Part shown: piece by piece, positions 54,554-64,000 of the stretch | Layout of the letters: each line of letters begins with the position of its first letter | Position numbering within the stretch: position 1 is the first letter of the stretch | The notes under the pieces: generated by a model | The model's input: the letters and a program-made list of their open reading frames with translations, nothing else | The model's database searches: none | What the model was told of the DNA's origin: nothing | Program-made: the position numbers and the translations under genes | Assembly: GCF_024713975.1 (NCBI RefSeq) | Contig: NC_091094.1 | Span: forward strand, 17,703,001 to 17,767,000 | DNA length: 64,000 nt | Direction: 5' to 3' | Origin: Paralichthys olivaceus | Lineage: Eukaryota; Chordata; Actinopteri; Pleuronectiformes; Paralichthyidae

Positions 54554-54769
54554 TGAAAGGTGGGACAAGGCGGGCAGGCAGGATCAGTCACAGGCCCATC
54601 ACCCATCCTTCACAGCCAGGAAGTACGGCCAGAAAGCAGCGGCTTGAAAACAAGGTCAAAAGCTGCCTGGTCTTCCGCAGTAAGATGCTGTGATTGTCTG
54701 GAGGTTTAGAGTTTATGATTCATGTCCTTTTATAAAAATCTTCATGTCTGCAATCGGTTATAAGCCAAC
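54554..54769 (-). other. gpr61: gpr61 5' UTR of the coding exon
   Basis: A strong - strand acceptor (tttctctcctgtttttag) ends at 54770, so the coding exon probably begins at 54769 with about 216 nt of leader, including at least two upstream ATGs. Confidence 0.5.
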
Positions 54770-55185
54770 CTAAAAACAGGAGAGAAACAGAGGAAAATAA
54801 ACGGTGAATGTATATTAACCTTTGTATTCATTCCAATGCCTTTATCGTCAATGCAGTGTCCCAGTGGAACAAATAGTAACATACAGACAAGTAGACACAT
54901 TACAGTCTAAGTATATACAAAAATCCAACAATAAAACACTAGGTTAGTTATATACAGTTACATTGCACACTGTAACATTGCAGTTAATCCTGGCTGGTGC
55001 ACAGATGCAGTGGTTTTTAGATCAACGTCTCTGATCTAGCTGATAATAAACCAATCCCAGCACTCAAACCAATCAACTCAATACATTATACACAAACTCA
55101 GAACCTATTCAGTAATATGCTGACAGAACTGCAGGAGTTGAAGAATCATAAATCATCATGCAAGTTGAGCCACTGAACATGGTTC

Positions 55186-55191
<6 letters not shown>

Positions 55192-55220
<29 letters not shown>
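55192..55220. repeat. (TA)n microsatellite
   Basis: A pure TA tract in the presumed gpr61 leader intron. Confidence 0.9.
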
Positions 55221-55222
<2 letters not shown>

Positions 55223-56247
55223 TATATCTAAAGTCATCACATTCAAAATGCATTTTGATGATTAACTCGTACTCTTGAAAAATATGGTGTTTCATATTGT
55301 TTTCATATTGCATCCAGTCTGATTTTTCTAGGCACACATCCTGTCACTGCATGGATCCAGGCTAATTCTCCCAAAACAATCACAACAGTCCTTTTCCATC
55401 ACATCTACACCTGCTGCGTGGGCTCATACTGAATATGTATACACCTAGGGTCTAATCTAAGACAGTGAATGGCTACTACTCAAACAAAAATAAATAGTCC
55501 TCAAATGCAGGGAGGCCTCATCAATATGTAGCCCATATATGTGTACGTCCAGATTCCATGTGTGAGGTTTTTGTACATGAAACACAACATGATGTCTGCC
55601 ACTACCACTGAGGAAGTCCTGACCATGCAGGATGAGTGGATTAAGTGTTTCAGTTGGAAAAGCTGAGGGTATTCATAGGCTAAAGAGGCTGTCTGCATAT
55701 TAACTGTGCCTATAGCTATTACAAGCAACAATCAGACATGGGTGGCTGCTGCTGTATACTGTATATGTCAGATCAGGAAAAATCCATTTGCCTGCTGCTA
55801 TGAGTTCTCGCTGCTACAGATGTAACCAAAACCCAGGTTGTTCTGTCTACAGTGAGGATGGCACAAATCAGGCTAAAACCTGAGCTCTAACCCCCCTCAT
55901 CACCTGTGAATGGTTGCCCTCAGTGAGCAGTGTCTCTAAATCACACATAGGGGTACTGCCAATTTACTTCAACCCTCCTGTCTGTTTTAGTCATGTCTTA
56001 CCGCCTACTCATTTTTATATATTAATCATTAATGCATTTACACCCACTGTATAAATCAAGGCCCACGTTTTATACATTAAATTAGTGATCAAATTTGATC
56101 TATTGCTTGCACTCAACAGAAAATACTCAGCAGATAAGAAGAAGAAGAGGAGGATGAGAACAAGTAGGAAAATGTGGTGAGAATCGGGGGTGATGGAAAG
56201 AGTCACAGAGAGAGAGAGAGAGAAGAAAGCAAGCAAGCATTATATAC

Positions 56248-56640
56248 CTGGATCAGAGTATCTCCTCATACAGCTGCTTTGGTCTCTGAGGATGAAAACC
56301 TGTTTCAGCTCCCACTGCTGAGGCTCACAGTGGACATCAATCACTGCACCTTGTGAATGCTGCTGAGGTGCTCGCCACTGCAAGAGCCCGTTTCCCTTCT
56401 CGAGCCTTCATCCGCCTCGTGCATCCTCCTCCCTGGATGGCTAAAGCTGTGACAGGCAAAGATGCATCTGAAGCGATGCTGATGTAAATGTTTGCAAAGC
56501 TGAGACACCAGCTCACTCTCTGCCTCACCCCCCCTCCTCTCACACACAGTGACTGCAGAGATGGAGCAGGAGGCAGTGAGAAAAAAGGTTCTACATCTGC
56601 TGCCTCCACAGGGTCCTAGTGTCCAGAGTGTACTATTACT
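56248..56640 (-). promoter_or_regulatory. gpr61: Candidate gpr61 noncoding first exon and promoter
   Basis: On the - strand ATCCAG|gtatat gives a donor with its exon edge at 56248. It would pair with the acceptor at 54770 to remove an intron of about 1.5 kb. The exon region is GC-richer and has no long frame, fitting a leader exon. The 5' limit is arbitrary. Confidence 0.4.
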
Positions 56641-57154
56641 CCTTGAAAAATAAGAAAATGAATATGAAGTAAATATTGTTGTTAGTAGCATGGAAATATA
56701 CATATGGCCAATACACATGTATGGTCAGGTCAAACAGCTGAGCGTTATTGCATATGTTGCTGACTGATGCTGCATTCACACACTGTCTGCAGAATCAGAA
56801 AGAAAAGGAAGACCTCCCATTATTATTCCCTGGGAGTGATTGAGCATTATTCCAACACGATTATTTCCCCCTCCAAATAGAAAAATGGCTTAAATGAGCT
56901 AATTGTTAGCCTATGTTTTAAATATTTGTAGCAGTGTGTTAACAAGTAGCTGAAATGATTTATATTGGATTTTGTTTCGGTGTCACTGCCGGTGATTGTC
57001 TCTTTGCAGCCGTGTTGTCGGACACTTATATAGCTCTTTTCACAAAGCGGGGGCAGACTTGAAAGAAGCTCAAGACTAATAAAATGTCACATTGCAGACC
57101 TGAACCTGAAAGTGTGTTACATGTTTAAATGCCCTCTCCATGTTTGATGTAGGG

Positions 57155-57415
57155 AACTAGAATGGCACTAAGTAGAGCTCGTACCTCCACCTCGGCCCAA
57201 CAATCCCCTCAAATTCAGTCAAGCTCCACCACATTTCACAAACTCATTGTTATAAGTCTCCTTAACATGTTTTCTTCATCAAGATCCATGAATTATTCTC
57301 TGAGGAATCAACGGAAATGTTGGAAAACACTTCCTGGATATGACACCTGATCTGGATCAGCAACTGAATTTAATGGGTTCTTCTTTGATCTGTGTAGTAA
57401 CCTCGGTCCAGTGGT
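57155..57415 (+). mobile_element. SINE-like dispersed repeat, family A, copy 3
   Basis: 'ggcactaagtagagctcg', 'tacctccacctcggccc', 'aagatccatgaattattctc' and 'aatcaacggaaatgttgg' align with copy 1. Confidence 0.6.
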
Positions 57416-57640
57416 TTTTGTGTAATTAGATTACATTTCATGTAAGTGATGCTTTTAGCCAAAGTGACTTACAATTACAATTAGTGCATTCAGCATCTAT
57501 GAGGAGCCATTTTGGGGGGGGGGGGGGGGTTTGGCTCAGCATCTTGCCCAAGGACACTTCTGCATTGGCTGGGATTCGAGCCTCCATCTGGTTGGAGGAC
57601 AACTGCTCTATCTCCTCAGCCCTAGGCCACCCCTATGCTT
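57416..57640 (-). mobile_element. tRNA-derived SINE-like element
   Basis: Read on the - strand it begins with a tRNA-like head: GGCTGAGGAGATAGAGC (A-box region, about 57603-57622) and GGCTCGAATCC (B box, + strand 57572-57582). The + strand text 'gcttttagccaaagtgactt' and 'cttgcccaaggacacttctg' is the body of a repeat I recognise as common in fish. It contains a G16 run. Confidence 0.6.
57514..57529 (+). repeat. G16 homopolymer
   Basis: Sixteen consecutive G residues within the SINE-like element; its length is error-prone. Confidence 0.85.
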
Positions 57641-58252
57641 CTAATTATAGGGCTAATAACAACACAACCTCCTTGGTGGAGGTGATAATATGACTTCTCC
57701 TCACCCTAAGCCAAGCATACCTGTAAGGCCACCAGTCATTCATGAGGATCAAACATTGGTTTACAACCTCTTTCAGATTGAATTCCTGTGTCCAGTGTGT
57801 GACATGCCCCTCCTTTATTTGGTCTTGTTGTAGAAATACTCAGGGATAAATGGTCAATCTCTTTCCTATGATTAACACATGGCCTCTTAGTGAACTCTCG
57901 GTGTATACCCATAAATCCCTGCCTGTGTACAACCCTCATATCTAATTGCTTACTTCTTGTTCCTCTCCCAATTTATTTATTTTTGTCAGCCAGCGATGAT
58001 TAAAGTAATAATTTCATGGATTAAAGTTTACTCCAGTATAAGATTCACTGAGACTGTGAGGCATTGATTAGGCCTCAACCTCCACAATCCCAGCTCCTCA
58101 AACTGGGGCTCCTGTTGCCACGGTGATCTTTTTCATATACAGTCCATCTCTTTGCTCTGTCTGCAGAGGACAATGAAATCTGGGCTATTACGGTTAAGGC
58201 TACTCTGCTTAAGGAGCGGGCAGTGGAGCCGCTGAGTCCTGGCAGTTTTTTA

Positions 58253-58301
58253 ATTTGCATTTGTAAGGTTCCCCCTGCGATAACACGTCAAAGATTTGCA
58301 T
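58253..58301 (+). promoter_or_regulatory. Paired perfect octamer motifs
   Basis: ATTTGCAT occurs at 58253-58260 and again at 58294-58301, 41 bp apart, close to four helical turns and on the same strand. The octamer is the POU-domain binding site. They lie 3.7 kb upstream of gpr61 in repeat-free DNA, so a neural enhancer is possible but unproven. Confidence 0.4.
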
Positions 58302-61054
58302 TTCATGGAGAAGACACCTTGCACCTCTTTAACTACTAAAAAGAATGTTTTAAGTTTAAGCACCTCTTGTGATTTGATTGAATACTCTAGTCCAGTAATA
58401 GCCTTGGTATAATGATGTCACTGGTTGAGTCACCATGAGAACAGAGGTCTTCTTGGTGTAATATTAACTATTTTTAGCTTCAGCCTACATATCAATATCT
58501 TTATGTTTTGGACTGTTTGATTTGATTTGTTAAGGTTTGATGACTCTTTAATACTGGCAAAATAAATAATGGAATAATTGATGATGAAAAAAACATTGTG
58601 ATGCTAGTTGCAGCCCAATGTCATACCACTATGGCACTCATCATCATTGAAAACCATTTACAATATGTAAGTAACAATTTTATCCACAGTCTCACCATCC
58701 AAAAACATTTTACCTTTAAGTATCAGACATCACAGTAGACAACCATTGGCACTTTTAGTTGTCAGATTCTTCCATTTTAAATATCCACCTAGAATGTTGT
58801 AAACTTGACTGATTACAGTCTAACATCATCTGTCTCCTCACATCAATACTTCCATCATGAAACATGCCAGGACAGCAGAACATAAGAAAAACACGGTGCA
58901 GTTGGGTGGAGAGATTAATGGCCAGCGATTACAACTGTTGTCATGGTGAAGACGTCTCAAGATGTCTGGCAACACTCAGGAAAGATGGGAAACATACTCA
59001 CGCCTGTCTAACACATGATGCCTCTAATATGCTACATGCGAGAGAAATGACAGTTTGTGTATGTTGTGTGGTTTTAGCATGTTGTGTGAAGTATAAATGT
59101 CTCATGTGTGTGCGTGAGAAAGCTTGTGTGTGTGTGTATCAGGTGTTGACTCATGATAAAAATAGCAGAGTCTTGCCCGGCCAGCAGCACCAATCACTGC
59201 TTCCACAAATACAATGGTTTCTATGGCAACCGTGAAAATAGACTCCACATTCACACTCAGAAATAGCAAAGGACGCTGCACTAACCCCAGAGAGTCCCTA
59301 CTGCCAATAATAACTACCCGTAGATAAGGACGCATAGATATAAGCCGCACTCAGAAATAAAATCCTGCCAAACAACATCACCAAAACATAATTACAGCAG
59401 CCTACACAAACCATCGAGTCACTTTCAAATGCACGTTTAGCATGTGTGTACCAGTGGGAGAACATTAACCAGCTCTTTGTGTTTAATAGCATCAAAGCAA
59501 ACACAATCAGAGATTGTTAAGTCGAGCTGCTCAGTTTCCTGACATGAGTCAGGGAGAGATGCTGAACAAATGTCTAACATACTGTTCTAACAAGCATCTG
59601 TAATGTTGCATTTTACAGATATCTCCAGCAGAAAAATGTGTCGGAGAGATATTGGTGATGATGAAGTGATGGATGTTGCCTTGGAGACACTTGGTGAGGA
59701 GGGTTCACAACTTTACAGCAGACAGTGAAACAGAAGATGGAGGAAGAGTTAAAACAAAGCCAAGGACTGGTTATAAAGGCTGAATAATAAGATAAGAGCA
59801 TTTATTAGAGTTACTTTATTGGTGTTACAGCAGCAAAAGGACAGTCAAAAAATAGATGTCAGCAAAGCAACAAAACGTAAACATGCAATTTAAATTCAAG
59901 GAAAAAAGAAATAGAATAGAAATAATACAATGTAAACAGAATATGTACAGTGTGAGAATATACACAGTGAAACCGAATGCACATCAGCCTTTTAACTGCA
60001 CAGACAGAGATGAGTACTGCACCGTTAAAAAAAGTTAAACCTGAGTTAAAGTGCTGTCCAGACTTGGTGCATGTGGTCTACTGGAAGAGAGCTGGTTGTA
60101 GGAAGGAATGTCCTGAGATTCCTCTCCTTAAGACACTGGTTGGATCGGTCTGTCGCTGAAGGAACTGCTGTGATGGTGTCTTGTGGGGGCTGGGACTGGG
60201 TGTCAGAGTTGACAGCTTTGCTATCATTGTCCTCTGTCCCACCACATCCACTGAGTCAAGGGGTCCCTCTGAACCGAGCTAGCCCTCCTAATCAGTGCCC
60301 TCTGCACTCCTTAGCAAACATGTTTGGTTCACTCTCATTCTTGCAGGCCCCTGGAGACAGCTATTAAAAAGCTAAACAGTGAAAGTTTCCACCATAACAG
60401 GTAGATATTGAGTTACTGTTGGGTTGACAGCTGCTTTTGTGTACATAATGTATGCACCTTGACAATTTCAGTAATATTATTAAATAAATATGCAGAACTG
60501 GTCGCGTATGGAACACATCACTCTGTCAAGTGGAGCGCTCTACATGGGACTTTGTTGGAAGCAACATAAAAATAACATGAAATATAATATCACTTATAAG
60601 GGCCATTTTCATACTTTAAGCCCATGTTGTTGATTATAAGTGTCATAAAATTATAAAATTGATAATAGACGTTTACTAGACTATTACAGACTATAGTATA
60701 GACTCTTTTAAAACAAAGATCTTCTACAATTGGCTGAATGCACTGAAGTTATTCTGTGAGTTATACAGAAAAAAAAGATGCGTTTATGGTGGCAGTGCTC
60801 CTGTGCTTCCAACAATGCTTCACAGAGCTCTTTGTTCTGAATGAGGTCATTATCATTAACTGTGGAAATTTGTGAATGAAGACGATGATGAAGCTTAAAA
60901 ATAGCACAAGAATGATCATAGGTGAGCTGAGGTCTATTGTAAGAAGCATCTTTACCTAGTTGTCTGTGACTATTCTCAATACAACACAAAGCATAACCTT
61001 TTAAAAGTTCAAGGTTCAGTGGAGCTCTGGTATTTGTTCCACTAATGAATCAAA

Positions 61055-61260
61055 TCAAATATACTTTGTTGTCCCATAGGAAAATTTGCCTTGGACCACA
61101 GTGCTACAGCAGCTGCAGAAGAGTACATTGTACAACAAAGAACAACAAGAAACAGCACACAAGGACATATCACGCAAGACCCACAATAATAATGCAGAAC
61201 AAAAAGTGAGTTGAATATTGCACCTGCCCTAAAAGTAACAGCAGCACTAAGCCACCAGCC
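61055..61260. repeat. Dispersed repeat with 'tttgttgtcccataggaaaa'
   Basis: It resembles the common fish repeat tail 'tttattgtcccacagtgggg' followed by a pol III-poor, A-rich body. It is a diverged copy. Confidence 0.4.
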
Positions 61261-61442
61261 GTGCACCACCACCGGAAACCACTCATCCACAGAACTCAGC
61301 TCTTCAACAGGCCCCTTAACGTGCTGGTTATACCAGAGGGTGGCAGTGTGTCCACTATAATGCACATGTAGTGAAGTAGCTGCCTGCTGCCCACTGTGGT
61401 GACTGTCACTTTTCTAAGGCCTGTTATCTCAACATGTCAGGG

Positions 61443-61574
<132 letters not shown>

Positions 61575-62466
61575 AAATATACATGCCCTTAAACACTATC
61601 ACAACAATGCAGAGAAAAGAGCAGATGAGGAATGATTTTTTTGTTTGTTTTATATATAGAGGTTTTAATCAAGCTACTGTTTTGTCAGATATGACAACTG
61701 TTCGCAAACATGTTATATGTGTAAAAATAGATTTAGCTGCATATTCATACGCTTAAATAGGTATTAACACGTATGACTCAGACACACAGGGACACAGGGT
61801 TCTTGTTAAATTAATTAGGCCTACACAATCCCTGGGATTTGTTTACCCATTCTTTCTCTCTCTGGGTTTTAGTATTTGATACATCTGACTAACACATTCA
61901 TGGAAATATCATTAAGGAAATTTCACTGAGAAAAATAAGCCTGGATCTTTGCAATAAATAGAAGATGTCATTAAAAAAAATGAAAATGAACGTATATCAC
62001 AATCACGTTTGCTCTTTAAATAAGGAAAACACATATTGTATGCCGCCTTTATCCATCAAATACTTATTGGGACATTTCACCAGAACCTAAATGTCCGTGG
62101 ACAAAAACATTGAATTACAACCATGGCTGAGATATTTCTCTCATGACCAAGTTAGTGGACTATGTGGCATTGCAATCCCCAAATTCACAGCACATAGCAT
62201 ATACAGCCATTTTTTCAGCTTTATCTCAGGATTAGATTAACATGAAAAGGAGCAACACATAACCTGACACAACTAAACCTGCAACAGAAGACAACCAAAG
62301 ACCAAAAGAACCTGAAGTTCTGTAGTGTCGATGTCTAACATTTATAATTACCTCATTATTATATAGGGGTTGCAATTTGATTCCATTGTATATTCACATA
62401 TACACAGCACTCACTGATGTTTAGTATCAGTTCCTGTAAATCATTTAAATCTATTTGTTGTTCCAG

Positions 62467-62735
62467 CTGGGAGCAGCAGCAGCAGCGGCTCTCCCTCCGA
62501 AGAGGCTGGCTTCATTTAGCTGATGGAGCTATAGAGCTGTGTGCTGAGATATTATTACCCAAACCTGCTGCAACTACCCCAGAGCTGCAGCTCATTTATA
62601 ATTCACAAGAGGACTGTAAATCTCCTGAGAGCGGAGGAGCACCCATCTATAATCAACTTCGCTATCTGATACTTCCCAGCTGAAAGCACCTCAAGTGGAA
62701 TCAGCTCTGAGAACTCGCTGTTGTGACAGCGAGAG
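62467..62735 (+). other. Candidate exon or conserved noncoding block
   Basis: A good acceptor (tttgttgttccag) precedes 62467 and a donor (gtgagt) follows 62735. One frame is open from the acceptor to a TGA at 62681-62683. The translation resembles no family I know, so it could be a terminal or untranslated exon of a neighbouring + strand gene, or a conserved element. Confidence 0.25.
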
Positions 62736-63779
62736 GTGAGTTTACACAACTCCACTCTGAAAATGAAATCCAAACTGTCACAACTGTGCAAATAGAAATA
62801 CAACACTCACTTGTGAGAATGTGTTAAGGAGAATGTGAAGGAAAGGCTAAAGCAGATTTGTCCTTTTGTGAATATGTGTCAATAAATTTGAAGGATGACG
62901 CTGGTCATTTTTTGTTTTGGTCAATCTACCCTGCATGAAACAACTAAACCCAACATGGTATCAGACAGTGTCTCAGTATTTTCAGACTTCAGTCTGTGCC
63001 TATCAGTCCCAAGACCTTTTGTTTCCACCCCTGTCTGTTGGTTGGTTGGTTTTGTGTTTGTGAGCAAGATTATACAAAACAACTCAACAGATTACTGTGA
63101 ACTTTGTTCAGAAAGAAATACAAACAGATTTGGTGGAGGATAAGGACATGGATCCATACAGACATCCAACAAAGAGATTAATGATGATGGAGGAAGATAA
63201 TATTACTCAAGTTACAGCTCTGTAGATGAGCTAATAAATAAATAACATATTCCAGTGGGACCTTCAAAAAGATTTGAGTCTTTTTTCTAATATTTGAGCA
63301 CCATCATCCAAGTTTTGATACATTCATCACGTCTCTGAAAGCATCGACCATTTTACAGTGTGGTGTAAAAAGGAAATGTGAGAGGATAGTTAGAGGATAG
63401 GCTACATTTATTTCCTATAGCACTAACTCTCTCACTTTATCTGTATGTATAATTCATTGATCTTGTAAACAATTTCCAGTGAATCATTTAGTAAACATGA
63501 TAGCAGCTAAGAACAAGTGTATTTTGATTCAGGCACTGTCTGTGATGCTTGTTATTTTTCATATTCCATCAGAGGAAAAGGTCTTACATGGATGCTTTAA
63601 TGAATACAGTTATATTTGTCTGTAAGGTTGGCACTGTGGTCAGATTAAATGTTTATAGATAAAATAGTAAGCTTGATTTACAGTGACCTGGTTTATTTGA
63701 AAGGGAATCAGTCTTTTATCACTGCAAGGCCATAATGGCATAAATAATCTGCCATGAATGGAAATTAATTTAAAATACT

Positions 63780-63850
63780 GACTCAGTACAGCCCATACCT
63801 CCACAGATGCCCAACATTTCCCTTAAAGTCTGCACACAATCCTTCAAGAT
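63780..63850 (+). mobile_element. Family A SINE-like repeat, 5' fragment
   Basis: 'gactcagtacagcccatacc' and 'cacagatgcccaacatttcc' resemble the head of family A. It is short and diverged. Confidence 0.35.
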
Positions 63851-64000
63851 CATTTGGACATAGTTTTGAAACAATTAAAGCTTCACATGAACATTATCTC
63901 AGCTATGCAGTGGTGCTAGATGGTTTGTAGCTGAATTTGTTACCACACAGCGGCTAAAAAAACTACCTCCTAATGATAAAACCACATTGAAATAGGCTAG

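Noticed and set aside
54554-54568. GPR61 start five residues further upstream
   Set aside because: The codon there is TTG, not ATG; the first ATG is at 54551-54553.

Overview
The window is nuclear DNA from a teleost fish, most likely a spiny-rayed species. The evidence is spliced vertebrate genes with short introns, abundant (CA)n microsatellites, and several dispersed repeats of a kind common in fish genomes. Nothing is bacterial, plasmid or viral.

Five protein-coding genes can be reconstructed exon by exon with matching splice phases. On the + strand: a guanylate cyclase-activating protein (GUCA1 family, 2577-4498, 4 exons); irf6 (7477-11493, 7 coding exons plus a noncoding first exon); and eps8l3 (15096-20935, 17 exons). 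On the - strand: ampd2 (45161 down to 24984, 18 coding exons, first intron about 12 kb) and gpr61 (54553 down to 53150, one coding exon with a probable noncoding upstream exon). eps8l3 and ampd2 converge tail to tail; their candidate poly(A) signals lie about 150 bp apart near 21.0-21.2 kb, which implies a roughly 3.8 kb ampd2 3' UTR.

Layout: 1-2576 unassigned, with a CA repeat; 2577-5132 the GUCA1 gene; 5133-6900 AT-rich intergenic; 6920-11700 irf6 with a CRE and E-box promoter; 11700-15030 intergenic, holding a SINE-like repeat and a decayed retroelement; 15031-21036 eps8l3; 21182-45161 ampd2 (3' UTR, gene body and large intron 1); 45162-50320 upstream of ampd2, with an alternative first exon near 48.07 kb; 50325-56640 gpr61 (long 3' UTR, coding exon, 5' UTR exon); 56640-64000 repeats and noncoding DNA with a few elements that look constrained.

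The genes do not form one pathway. They cover photoreceptor calcium feedback (GUCA1), epithelial transcription (IRF6), actin regulation (EPS8L3), purine nucleotide metabolism (AMPD2) and a brain orphan receptor (GPR61). EPS8L3, AMPD2 and GPR61 are neighbours on human 1p13.3, so that block is conserved synteny; IRF6 is on 1q32 in human. I found no novel multi-gene system. The best leads are regulatory or gene-structural: a perfect ERE/DR1 composite in an eps8l3 intron, alternative ampd2 first exons, a GC-AG intron in ampd2, a tandem repeat in IRF6, and paired octamers upstream of gpr61.
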